Source: Ructibacterium gallinarum (GTDB taxonomy: Bacteria; Bacillota; Clostridia; Monoglobales; Monoglobaceae). Taken from it: a stretch of DNA of 64,000 nucleotides. The stretch is taken from NCBI RefSeq assembly GCF_014982785.1, contig NZ_JADCKB010000014.1:1-64000 (forward strand), given 5' to 3'. Both the position numbers and the translations under genes were made by a program. Below are positions 1 through 7,851 of this stretch, piece by piece. The stretch's first letter is position 1, and each line of letters begins with the position of its first letter. The notes beneath the pieces are model-generated. The model did no database searches. It was not told the DNA's origin and saw nothing but the letters and a program-made list of their open reading frames with translations.

Positions 1-815
1 ACATTCAGTCTGCCATTCGCCTTGGCATGGCAGTGCGGGCCGCCGATCGCTTTTCCTCTGTGGAACAGCTGCAAAATGCCCTCAACGGCCAAAGCACAAC
101 TTGGGTTCCAACGACTCCCGAGGAAAACCATACTAGTCCCTCCAGCTCTATACCCTATTCACCCTCAAAAGCAAAACCGTCGTCCTCCTCTCTCCTGATT
201 GCGGGGCTGCTGGTTGGCTCATTCCTTTTGCTGTTGATTAGCATTATTACGGCAGTTACACTTTTTCGCACCTCGGCTTCGAAAAACAGTATGAATACAC
301 TGTCCTCTTCCACAGTGACTGTAACTCCGACTCCTGCTCCAACTATAACGCTAGAGCCGTATATTCCACCCCAATTTACGGGAGTAAGCGCCTCCAACGT
401 AACCTCATCAAGCGGCAACTCCAGAAATTACCACCCAGAATTGGTTCTTGATAACTCTCCCGCTACCGCCTGGAACGTCCCCGGAGGAACAGGCGAATGG
501 ATTCTTCTTACCGCTCAAACGGAACAACAAGTAAAAGGGGTTCGAATTTTAAACGGATACACCAAATTCAGTCCAGACTATAATATGTGGATCTATGCGG
601 CAAACAGCCGCCCGAAAGATATCACTGTAAGTTTTTCAGACGGTACTTATCAAAACTTTACGCTGTCAGATGTCTTTGACGACCAAAACTATATTTACCA
701 AACGCTTGATTTTGGCGGGATCAAAAAGACCACCTTTATAAAAATTACAATTAACAGCATCTATCCTGGCACCCGCTGGAGCGACTGCTGTATTTCGGAA
801 ATTCAAGTATTTTAA
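1..815 (+). CDS. Transmembrane Ser/Thr protein kinase, C-terminal part, with outer glycan-binding-like domain (partial)
   Basis: The reading frame is open to the left edge, so the gene begins outside the window. The first residues (IQSAIRLGMAVRAADRFSS) match the last helix of a Hanks-type kinase domain, where the Arg of the AADRF segment is the conserved closing Arg. A low-complexity Ser/Pro juxtamembrane stretch follows, then one membrane helix (SLLIAGLLVGSFLLLLISII), a Thr/Pro stalk and an outer domain of about 145 residues ending at the stop. That domain (LVLDNSPATAWN early, GEWILLTAQ, then a final CCISEIQVF) resembles the discoidin-like NADase-type glycan-binding fold. Inferred role: a membrane receptor kinase that senses a wall or glycan ligand and phosphorylates FHA partners encoded just downstream. 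PASTA repeats, usual in Firmicute PknB, are absent from the visible part. The catalytic core is not visible, so activity cannot be judged. Confidence 0.8.
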   Translation, partial: IQSAIRLGMAVRAADRFSSVEQLQNALNGQSTTWVPTTPEENHTSPSSSIPYSPSKAKPSSSSLLIAGLLVGSFLLLLISIITAVTLFRTSASKNSMNTLSSSTVTVTPTPAPTITLEPYIPPQFTGVSASNVTSSSGNSRNYHPELVLDNSPATAWNVPGGTGEWILLTAQTEQQVKGVRILNGYTKFSPDYNMWIYAANSRPKDITVSFSDGTYQNFTLSDVFDDQNYIYQTLDFGGIKKTTFIKITINSIYPGTRWSDCCISEIQVF

Positions 816-841
816 TATGATAATCGAAAGGAGATGATGTC

Positions 842-1663
842 TTGCGCAACAAACAAAACCATTACTCAGATAATCAACCAGATGAGGTCCATACCCTTTC
901 TTTGCCGGAACAGACAGAGCGTCTTTATGTACTGCCAGACAACGCCCAGCATATCGGCAGCCGTGAGGAACAGCAGGATTATTTTTCCTATACGGATCTT
1001 TTTGATCCCGTACAAATTGACTGTCTTGGCTGTACCGCTGTGATGGCTGACGGCATGGGTGGACTGGAAAACGGCAGAGAGGCCGCTGTAACGGCAGTAA
1101 ATGAGTTTTTGAACAGCTATACAGCGGCAATGAATGACGGTGCCGCAATTCAGGATGCACTGTTTGAAGCTTTGCAATGCGCCAACACCATGGTCTGTCA
1201 ATATGCCGGTGCAGGCGCTACTTGCATCGGGGCTGTCGTGAAAGAAAATCATCTGCATTGGATTTCGGTGGGAGACAGCCATCTCTATCTGTTCCGAAAA
1301 GGTTTGCTGCGGCAGCTGAATCAAGACCACGTATATGCGTCCGAATTAGACGATCTGTATCAGTCCGGTCTTATTAGCAAGGACGACGCACTGAACCATC
1401 CGGAACGCAAGGCTCTCACCTCTTACCTCGGTATGCCCGCATTGACGCACATCGATCAGAACGCCCGTTCCTTTCCACTTCGGATGGGGGACAAGCTCCT
1501 GCTTTGCAGTGATGGTCTGTATCAAACGCTGTCCGAAGAAGAAATGATCAATATCCTTACAAATCAAAAAGACGACGTTGCGCAGACTCTGGTAGATACG
1601 GCAATTGCAAAACAAAAACCGGGACAGGATAATGTTACCGCAGTACTGATGAAAATAATATGA
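842..1663 (+). CDS. PP2C-family Ser/Thr protein phosphatase
   Basis: Metal-dependent phosphatase of the Stp1/PrpC type (273 residues), expected to reverse the phosphorylation made by the kinase encoded just upstream. Visible PP2C motifs are the N-terminal REEQQDY segment, MADGMGG with the metal-binding Asp, GDSHLYLFRKG in the centre, CSDGLY, and the C-terminal GQDNVTAVL with the second metal-binding Asp. No signal peptide or membrane helix is seen, so it is cytosolic. The start is TTG, chosen because AAAGGAGATGATG lies just upstream; no better ATG keeps the N-terminal motif. It follows the kinase by 26 bases and its stop overlaps the region upstream of the next gene, so it is co-transcribed. 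A second, shorter PP2C is encoded two genes later, so the cluster carries two phosphatases. Confidence 0.9.
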   Translation: MRNKQNHYSDNQPDEVHTLSLPEQTERLYVLPDNAQHIGSREEQQDYFSYTDLFDPVQIDCLGCTAVMADGMGGLENGREAAVTAVNEFLNSYTAAMNDGAAIQDALFEALQCANTMVCQYAGAGATCIGAVVKENHLHWISVGDSHLYLFRKGLLRQLNQDHVYASELDDLYQSGLISKDDALNHPERKALTSYLGMPALTHIDQNARSFPLRMGDKLLLCSDGLYQTLSEEEMINILTNQKDDVAQTLVDTAIAKQKPGQDNVTAVLMKII

Positions 1664-1695
1664 TGAAAATATACCAACAAAACGGAGGGAATGTT

Positions 1696-2832
1696 ATGTT
1701 AAAAAAAGTTGGCGCATCCATTTGTATTTTAGGATTGCTTCTTTTGCAGGCCGTTGCATTTGCGGCCGGGACACCCCAGGCAGTTTTAGACGTCAGGGAC
1801 AGCGTGGTACGGATTGTGGCAGAAACCGAGTTCGGTACACAATTCGGGACCGGCTTTGCGGTGGGGACTGCGCAGCCGGTGCAGTACATAGTGACCAACC
1901 ATCATGTCATTAAAAATGCGCAAAAAATTTCTGTTCTCCACGCTCGAGATAATCTTATTGAAGCCACCGTACAATTTGAATTACCCGGCTCCGATCTGGC
2001 GGTACTGCGCATGAATACCCCGCTGCACGCAGTCAAGCCGGCAGTTCTGAATGACAAAACAGTCAAGGAAGGTACGGTAGGCTATGCCCTTGGATACCCC
2101 TTTGCCGCTTCAGAACTGTCTGCCACTATTACCGGTAATAAAGAAGATATTACCATCACAAACGGAATTGTTAGTGCACTGCAGACTGTCCCTTATGTGG
2201 AAGGACTTCAGCCGGTTAATGTTTATCAAATCAATGCAGCATTGAATCCCGGAAATTCAGGTGGGCCGTTTGTGAACCAAAAAGGGGAGGTCATCGGCAT
2301 TAATTCCTGGGGTGCACAGAACGCCGATGGTATCAATGCCGCCATTCGGGTACAGGACCTCACTGTTGTTCTGCAGCAAAACGGTATTCCATATTTAAAA
2401 GCACAGGATATGACTTTGATGTGGATTCTGCTGATTGCGGCCATCATACTGGCAACAGCTGCGATTGTCTTCTTGGTGATCATTCTGATCAAAAAGAACA
2501 AACAGCCAAAACCGGTGCTTTATGGCATCTCCGGCGAATTCTCTGGTCAGCGGTTCTATCTGCCAAAAGAAGGTGTCAATATTGGCAGAGATGCCTCTCT
2601 GTGCCAAATTGTATTTCCTCCGGATAGTCCCAAGGTGAGCCGTTCTCACTGCAATCTGCGCTATCAGCCGGATAACCGCACCTTTATCCTGACAGATCTT
2701 TCTTCCGCAAATGGCACCTATTTCGCCAACGGAACACCGCTGCAAGCCAAAATTCCTGCGGCACTTTCGGCTGGGACGAAATTCTATTTAGGCGATGAAA
2801 CCGCCATGTTTTCTGTGGGAATCGAGGAATAG
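1696..2832 (+). CDS. Secreted or membrane trypsin-like serine protease with C-terminal FHA domain
   Basis: The start at 1696 is preferred over the upstream in-frame ATG at 1660 because GGAGG sits 7 bases before it and it gives a clean signal sequence (LKKVGASICILGLLLL). Residues about 25-235 form a DegP/HtrA-like S1C protease with the triad His in TNHHVIKN, Asp in SDLAVLRM and Ser in NPGNSGGP. A membrane helix follows (MWILLIAAIILATAAIVFLV), then a basic stop-transfer segment and a cytosolic FHA domain (INIGRD-like start, SRSHCNLRY, LSSANGTY), which binds phosphothreonine. No PDZ domain is present. Protease outside and FHA inside suggests that phosphorylation by the cluster kinase recruits or controls this protein. 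The fusion order is unusual for HtrA relatives. Family assignment is firm; the regulatory role is inferred. Confidence 0.88.
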   Translation: MLKKVGASICILGLLLLQAVAFAAGTPQAVLDVRDSVVRIVAETEFGTQFGTGFAVGTAQPVQYIVTNHHVIKNAQKISVLHARDNLIEATVQFELPGSDLAVLRMNTPLHAVKPAVLNDKTVKEGTVGYALGYPFAASELSATITGNKEDITITNGIVSALQTVPYVEGLQPVNVYQINAALNPGNSGGPFVNQKGEVIGINSWGAQNADGINAAIRVQDLTVVLQQNGIPYLKAQDMTLMWILLIAAIILATAAIVFLVIILIKKNKQPKPVLYGISGEFSGQRFYLPKEGVNIGRDASLCQIVFPPDSPKVSRSHCNLRYQPDNRTFILTDLSSANGTYFANGTPLQAKIPAALSAGTKFYLGDETAMFSVGIEE

Positions 2833-2835
2833 CCT

Positions 2836-3555
2836 ATGGATGCAGCAAAAATATGCGATATCGGCGGCCGAACAGAAAATCAAGACTATGCCGCTATTTA
2901 CACACAAAACCAAACCGGCTGTTTTATTGTGGCTGACGGTCTGGGAGGCCACGGTGGTGGCGAACTGGCATCGGAAGCTGCCGCACTTGCAGTACTGCGG
3001 CATTTTCATAGCCAGCCGTCCTGCACCAAAGACTGTCTTGCGCACTGCTTTGCCGCCGCCCATCAGGCAGTGCTTCAAAAGGCCTCAGAAACTGCCTTTT
3101 CCGGTATGCGTACCACACTGGCAGTTTTGCTGATAGAGCAGGACACCGCCATTTGGGGGCATATCGGCGACAGCCGAATCTATTATTTTCACAATAACAC
3201 GCTCACGCAGGTAACGGCCGATCATTCCGTTGCCTATCTTGCCTATTTGAACGGTGAAATCAAATATCAGGATATTCGACACAGTCCAGATCAAAATCGA
3301 CTGATCCGTTCCATCGGTGCAGGCAAAGAATGCAAACCTGCCCTTGGAGAGGCAGTTAGCCTTACCCCCGGAGATACCTTTTTGCTTTGCAGTGATGGAT
3401 TTTGGGAACTCCTGTCTGAAAAAGAGATGCTGTCCTCTTTGAAAAAGTCATCCACCGCATCCCGCTGGCTTGCAAAAATGCTTCGGATCGCAAATGAAAA
3501 AAGAAAACGGATTCCGGATCATGACAATTTCAGCGCAATCACAATATGGATTTAA
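2836..3555 (+). CDS. PP2C-family Ser/Thr protein phosphatase (second copy)
   Basis: A second PP2C phosphatase of 239 residues. It keeps the core motifs: GRTENQDY at the N-terminus, VADGLGGHGGGE with the metal Asp, GDSRIYYF, CSDGFWELL, and the closing DHDNFSAITIWI. It starts 3 bases after the protease-FHA stop, with no strong Shine-Dalgarno in the short gap (only the GAGGAAT at the end of the previous gene), so translational coupling is likely. It is cytosolic, with no signal or membrane segment. It is only distantly similar to the PP2C at 842-1663, so this is probably not a recent duplication and the two may act on different phospho-proteins of the cluster. Confidence 0.9.
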   Translation: MDAAKICDIGGRTENQDYAAIYTQNQTGCFIVADGLGGHGGGELASEAAALAVLRHFHSQPSCTKDCLAHCFAAAHQAVLQKASETAFSGMRTTLAVLLIEQDTAIWGHIGDSRIYYFHNNTLTQVTADHSVAYLAYLNGEIKYQDIRHSPDQNRLIRSIGAGKECKPALGEAVSLTPGDTFLLCSDGFWELLSEKEMLSSLKKSSTASRWLAKMLRIANEKRKRIPDHDNFSAITIWI

Positions 3556-3588
3556 TAAAATACAAAATATAATACGAGGTGAAACATT

Positions 3589-4167
3589 ATGGCAATGAAA
3601 CGATGCAACAATGGACATTTTTACGATGATACCAAACACTCCGTATGCCCTTTTTGCGGAGTCCAAAAGATTGATATTTCAAAAACCATGCCCTTAAAAG
3701 ACGCCCCCTCCCTGCATCCGCAAACACCACCGATGACACCGGCGACTGAAAAAACCATAGCAAAAGGACAGGCTCATGCCAACGAAGGAAAAACCGTGGG
3801 TATTATGCGCAGTCATTTGGGATTTGACCCAGTGGTCGGCTGGCTGGTCTGTATTGATGGTCCGGATAAAGGAAAAGATTTTCGGCTCAAAAGCGAAAAG
3901 AACTTCATCGGCCGGAGTTCCAACATGGATGTTGCTATTTCATCCGATGCAGGAATCTCCAGAGCCAATCACGCCGTGGTCAGCTATAATCCCAGAAAAA
4001 ATAATTTTATGCTGTATCCCGGCGAAAGTCACAGTCTTGTCTATTTAAACAGCGATGAGGTTTGTACTCCGATACAGCTAAATCCAGGGGACTGTATTGA
4101 AATGGGGAATACAAAGCTCATGTTTATTCCATTTTGCGGGGAGTGGTTTCAATGGCGAAACGACTGA
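3589..4167 (+). CDS. FHA-domain protein with N-terminal zinc-ribbon-like motif
   Basis: A 192-residue cytosolic protein. The first 25 residues carry CNNGHFYD followed by CPFCG, a small zinc-ribbon-like pattern often seen at the N-terminus of clostridial FHA proteins. A Pro/Thr-rich linker follows (residues about 35-65, including KTMPL and a TPATEKT stretch that could be a kinase target), then a C-terminal FHA domain (FIGRSSNMDV, ISRANHAVVSY) that should bind phosphothreonine. The FHA core looks slightly degenerate after ANHA. RBS is GAGGTG 8 bases before ATG. It overlaps the next gene by 16 bases, indicating coupling. Probable role: a soluble adaptor reading phosphorylation made by the cluster kinase; partners unknown. 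Confidence 0.85.
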   Translation: MAMKRCNNGHFYDDTKHSVCPFCGVQKIDISKTMPLKDAPSLHPQTPPMTPATEKTIAKGQAHANEGKTVGIMRSHLGFDPVVGWLVCIDGPDKGKDFRLKSEKNFIGRSSNMDVAISSDAGISRANHAVVSYNPRKNNFMLYPGESHSLVYLNSDEVCTPIQLNPGDCIEMGNTKLMFIPFCGEWFQWRND

Positions 4168-5633
4168 TTTGTATATACATTTTATTTAGTCTGCTGTGCA
4201 TTCCAATCGGTATTACCGGCGCAGGCATCAGCAGTGTAAACATTCGTCAATTTTATCTGTACACCGACGCACTGCATACCTATGTTGATTTAAAATCTGC
4301 TGACGGCGTTTCTGTTTCCGGCTTGGATCGCTCAGGCATTTATGCTTCCTTAGATTCGGAAGATCTTCGGGTCAAGGAAATTCAGACCTTTGCAGAATCC
4401 GGAGAGGGTATGGCCTATATTTTTCTGATTGATATTTCCGGCTCCTTGTCTGGAACTCAATTTTCCCAAGTCAAAGCTGCCACCAAGCACTGGGCAGAAA
4501 AAATGGATGAAAAAGACCGAATGGCTATTATTTCCTTTGGAAACGAGGCTAAAATCGTCCAGGACTTTACCCAGGATGCGGGGCAGATCTCCACTGTGCT
4601 TGACAGCCTGTCCAATTCGGACGGCAATACCAAACTCTACGGTGGTATCGAGGAAGCAATTAATTTGGCCGGGAGAAATGATGCCGGTTTACCCAAACGC
4701 AAAGCTGTTCTTTTGCTCACCGATGGTCTCAATGACTATCCCGGCGGAATCAGCCAGGAAGATGTCATCATTCATGCAAAAGAAGATTTGATCCCCTTTT
4801 ATACCCTTTTGGTTCCCAGGGGAAACACCGCAGGAAAAGCATTCTTAAATACGCTGAGCGAAACAACCAACGGAACCGCCTACGACCTATCTACCGGCAT
4901 TGATACCATCTATGACGCTGCATATGCAGAATTGCAGGAAGCGTTCGTCATTGACTTTTCCTATCCTGCCGCCAAAGCCGATGGCCAGCTGCATAATCTT
5001 AAAATATCGGTTCGCCTGGAAAACCAGGAAGCCTCCGACGACATCAGCTGTACTTTAAAGAACCCCACAGAAACTTTAGCCAGTTTGCCGATCAGCGCTT
5101 CCGGAGCCGGCGGCGAAACAGAAAAGGAGCACAAAAACATGTCACCTATTTTACTCATTGCCATTATCATTACTATTTTACTGGTATTTGCAGCCATTAT
5201 CCTGGTCATTGCGCTGGTCAACCGCAAAAAAAAGGAATTGCCCACCTCATCTTTCTCTTCTCAAACGCCAGTATATACGCCCGAATCCGCAAATATTCCC
5301 ATTTCTGCGCCAACTCCCAAAACATTTTCTACCGGCAGTATGGCGTTCTCCTTGCATGAAATCGGTGGCACGGACGTAAAGGAATCCCAAATTGCCGATA
5401 CACTGATCCTCGGCCGCGGAGCCGACTGTGGTCTGGTTCTTTCTGATCCGCAAATTTCCAGCAGGCATTGCCGGCTTACCCGAGAAAATGGCATTTTGTT
5501 CATAGAAGATTTGAACTCTACCAATGGCACCATCATAAACGGCATGACAATTACCGGAAAAACTCGCCTGAAAAACGGAGATCTTCTTCTTTTGGGCGGC
5601 ACGGAATACCGCATCCGATTTGAGGAGAAATAA
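4152..5633 (+). CDS. Membrane protein with outer vWA domain and cytosolic FHA domain
   Basis: Start 4152 is chosen over 4134 because GGGGAG lies 8 bases upstream and it yields a proper signal peptide (KRLICIYILFSLLCIPIG). Residues about 85-270 are a von Willebrand A domain with a MIDAS metal site (DISGS and the later LLTDGLND Asp). A membrane helix lies near residue 335 (SPILLIAIIITILLVFAAI), then a Ser/Thr/Pro-rich linker and a C-terminal FHA domain (LILGRGADC, SSRHCRL, LNSTNGT). The topology places the adhesion-type vWA outside and the phosphothreonine reader inside, mirroring the protease-FHA protein encoded nearby. Likely role: a phospho-regulated surface or envelope assembly protein, by inference only. 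It abuts the following lipoprotein gene. Confidence 0.88.
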   Translation: MAKRLICIYILFSLLCIPIGITGAGISSVNIRQFYLYTDALHTYVDLKSADGVSVSGLDRSGIYASLDSEDLRVKEIQTFAESGEGMAYIFLIDISGSLSGTQFSQVKAATKHWAEKMDEKDRMAIISFGNEAKIVQDFTQDAGQISTVLDSLSNSDGNTKLYGGIEEAINLAGRNDAGLPKRKAVLLLTDGLNDYPGGISQEDVIIHAKEDLIPFYTLLVPRGNTAGKAFLNTLSETTNGTAYDLSTGIDTIYDAAYAELQEAFVIDFSYPAAKADGQLHNLKISVRLENQEASDDISCTLKNPTETLASLPISASGAGGETEKEHKNMSPILLIAIIITILLVFAAIILVIALVNRKKKELPTSSFSSQTPVYTPESANIPISAPTPKTFSTGSMAFSLHEIGGTDVKESQIADTLILGRGADCGLVLSDPQISSRHCRLTRENGILFIEDLNSTNGTIINGMTITGKTRLKNGDLLLLGGTEYRIRFEEK

Positions 5634-6407
5634 ATGAAAAGTAAAAGACACTCACAACTTTTGTCCTCTGCACTACTATTCTGTTTGCTGTTAAGCGGAT
5701 GCGGGCAAAAGCAAGAATCTGCTGCTGATACAGTGCCGGCGCCGCCTGCCACTGCACAGCCTTCTGCGCCCCCGGTCAGTACGCCGCCCCCTAAGCCTCA
5801 GCCCACTCAATCTGCCAAAGGGACCAAAACAGCTATTCCCGCATCGCTCCGAAGCATAATGCAGGGTGTTTCCATGCCCGAAGGCGCTTCTGTCACCTTT
5901 GACGACCTGGCCTATCTCACCATTCCTCATTATAATTATCAGGGAGAAGTCACCCAGGGACATATGGTAGTAGACGCAGCACTAGCTGATGAGATCCTGG
6001 AAATTTTTGAAAAGCTGTTCTTGCTCCAGTTTCCCATTGAACAAATGGAGCCCATTGATTATTTTGTTTCTTACATTGATGAGACCTTTGACAATCTAGA
6101 TCGGGCATCCATGGGACAAAACAACACATCTTCCTTTTATTACCGCAATGTCAACGGCACCAATCGTATTTCTTATCATGCATACGGCCGTGCCATTGAC
6201 ATTAATCCCCGCACCAATCCCTATTGCATTCCATCCAGCGGATATGTAAGCCCAGCCAATGCTTACGCTTATGCAGACCGCAGTCAGGATCTGCCGGGCA
6301 TGATCCATCAAGGGGATCCAGTCTACCAGATTTTCATAGAATATGGCTGGGAATGGGGCGGTGACTGGAGTGATGAAAAGGATTACCAACATTTTCAAAA
6401 GCCTTGA
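5634..6407 (+). CDS. Lipoprotein with M15-type (D-Ala-D-Ala carboxypeptidase-like) peptidase domain
   Basis: A 257-residue lipoprotein. The lipobox LLLSGC places the lipidated Cys at residue 23, followed by a Pro/Ala-rich spacer. The C-terminal half matches the M15_4 zinc peptidases: SYHAYGRAIDINP holds the first His and the Asp ligand, and GWEWGGDWSDEKDYQHFQ the last His. Such enzymes trim peptidoglycan stem peptides or act as endolysin-type L-Ala-D-Glu peptidases. It begins directly after the stop of the vWA-FHA gene, with its ribosome site (GAGGAG) inside that gene, and is the last gene before a strong hairpin. Its place in the cluster suggests that wall remodelling is an output of the kinase pathway; that link is inference. 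Confidence 0.85.
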   Translation: MKSKRHSQLLSSALLFCLLLSGCGQKQESAADTVPAPPATAQPSAPPVSTPPPKPQPTQSAKGTKTAIPASLRSIMQGVSMPEGASVTFDDLAYLTIPHYNYQGEVTQGHMVVDAALADEILEIFEKLFLLQFPIEQMEPIDYFVSYIDETFDNLDRASMGQNNTSSFYYRNVNGTNRISYHAYGRAIDINPRTNPYCIPSSGYVSPANAYAYADRSQDLPGMIHQGDPVYQIFIEYGWEWGGDWSDEKDYQHFQKP

Positions 6408-6480
6408 TTCATGCACCTGCTAAATAATAATGCAAGGCAAAGATAAAAAGACAAAAGTATAAAAGACAAAAGTATATTTG

Positions 6481-6518
6481 AAAAGCGGAGCCGACGTACG
6501 CTGTCGGCTTCGCTTTTT
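6481..6518. terminator. Bidirectional intrinsic terminator
   Basis: A 15-bp stem (AAAAGCG, one G-T wobble, AGCCGAC pairing with its complement) around a 7-base loop, with A-run on the left and T-run on the right. It sits between the convergent ends of the phospho-signalling cluster and the Cys-rich gene, so it can stop transcripts from both sides. Confidence 0.85.
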
Positions 6519-6581
6519 GCAATCAAAAACGAAACAATCATTTTAATTGGTGTAAAAATTTTCTCCCTTTCAAGCAATCTA

Positions 6582-7562
6582 TTAGCAGCAGCCACAGCTA
6601 TTGTTGCAGCAAGTATTTTCTCTGGGCTTTTGCGGCGGGAAAAATTGGTCAATGGGGAACCGGATCTCATTGAACAGGGCACAGGGGCTTTCCTCTGTAG
6701 CCGAGGGGCACTCCTGGGTGGGGATACAGAAATCCACAGCATCAATCAAAAGCTGCGTATCCCGTTCCAGCCGAACAATAAAGAACAGTCCATAAGTAAC
6801 CAAAACCTGTCTTGCATCATCATCCACCACCAAATCACCGCCGAAGCACTGACAGATATCCGCCGGGAACGGACAGCATCCACAGCCGCATCCGTTTCCA
6901 TTGTTTGATCCGCAGTCACAGCAGCAGTCGCAGCAGCAGTCACAGCAATCGCTTTCCGCGATACGTGCGCTCAAAGCCACCGGCTCTACTACTTCCACAG
7001 CCACGTTAGGCAGATTGGTCTTCTTCCAGTTTTCAGCTACATCGCTGCATTTGGAGCTGAATACCTTGGAACTTCCCTCAGAACCGTAAAGAATCACTCT
7101 CTTGTCATAAGTGGTTAATCCATGTACAATTACAGGATTACATACACCACAGAATACCTCTAAGGTGACACAGACAAAGAATTTCATGTCAACCGAAAAA
7201 TATCCCCGGTTAAAGGACAGCGGCTCAACATCGGTATATACCCAAATAACCTCTGCCTTCTTCAGCTTTACATTGATCGCTCTTTCAATCAACTCCTGGT
7301 CAGCCTGGGTCAAATATACCCGCTGATCTGCTACGCAATCACGATCCCGGCAGGAATCATAAATCTGGCTGGTGTTGATACATACCGGTTCAGAAAACAC
7401 GCAGGCACGACGCGTTTTGGTATCTGTGCACTCCTCCCGCGCATCCGCCCGAGCTGCCTGTGCAGCGCCTGTATCTACGGAATTGTTCTGCGGACAGCAA
7501 ACATAGCAGTTATCTTTTCCGGATGTCCCCTGACAACACCGTCTGTTATTTCTCTCGCTCAT
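6582..7562 (-). CDS. Cys-rich protein of unknown function, possible spore-coat-type protein
   Basis: A 326-residue protein with 37 cysteines. They concentrate in the first 80 residues, in a run near residue 210-235 (CCDCCCDCCCDCG, then CGCGCC) and at the end (TCCNNSCGCC). Between the Cys blocks lie two ordinary mixed segments of about 100 and 60 residues (KLKKAEVIWVYTDVEPLSF; VLVTYGLFFIVRLERDT). No signal peptide or membrane helix. I do not recognise a named family. The ribosome site is very strong (AAGGAGG 8 bases before ATG). The Cys density, a sigma-K/sigma-E-like promoter upstream and a monocistronic setting suggest a disulfide-cross-linked spore coat or metal-binding protein; this is inference. 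The opposite-strand frames here are shadows. Confidence 0.7.
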   Translation of the reverse strand: MSERNNRRCCQGTSGKDNCYVCCPQNNSVDTGAAQAARADAREECTDTKTRRACVFSEPVCINTSQIYDSCRDRDCVADQRVYLTQADQELIERAINVKLKKAEVIWVYTDVEPLSFNRGYFSVDMKFFVCVTLEVFCGVCNPVIVHGLTTYDKRVILYGSEGSSKVFSSKCSDVAENWKKTNLPNVAVEVVEPVALSARIAESDCCDCCCDCCCDCGSNNGNGCGCGCCPFPADICQCFGGDLVVDDDARQVLVTYGLFFIVRLERDTQLLIDAVDFCIPTQECPSATEESPCALFNEIRFPIDQFFPPQKPRENTCCNNSCGCC

Positions 7563-7616
7563 AAAAATTTCCTCCTTTTTTTGTTGACTGCGCGCTTTCC
7601 GCGCCGTCTCAGTATC

Positions 7617-7643
7617 ATCATATGGGCGCTTCAGGGTTTTGTG
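7617..7643 (-). promoter_or_regulatory. Possible sporulation (sigma-K/sigma-E-like) promoter of the Cys-rich gene
   Basis: Reading the minus strand, a CACA element is followed after 15 bases by CATATGAT, close to the mother-cell pattern AC-N16-CATANNNTA. It lies about 55-80 bases upstream of the start codon. No good sigma-A pair was seen in the same place. Short motif, so only suggestive. Confidence 0.35.
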
Positions 7644-7741
7644 ACAGCTTTTTCGAAAATTATGTAAACAGCACCTGGCTTTATCATCAAATTATTGTGC
7701 ATATCGACCAAAATTAGCCCATAATATTGTATACTTTTCGG

Positions 7742-7770
7742 TTGAATTATCAGACAAAATCAAGTACAAT
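7742..7770 (+). promoter_or_regulatory. Putative sigma-A promoter of the EF-G paralogue gene
   Basis: TTGAAT and TACAAT separated by 17 bases, about 80 bases upstream of the TTG start at 7852. Confidence 0.5.
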
Positions 7771-7851
7771 AATGGGGTATAAAACATTTTTTCGGTATGT
7801 ACCTGAAAAAACAGGACCGCATATCAATTTATCACTTAGGAGGGCTGTCGT

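Noticed and set aside
6447-6475. 14-base direct repeat (AAAGACAAAAGTAT twice)
   Set aside because: Only two copies in AT-rich spacer; too short to call an element.
6905-6955. CAG-like trinucleotide run, looked like a microsatellite
   Set aside because: It encodes the CCDCCCDCCCDC block of the Cys-rich protein on the minus strand and is explained by that.
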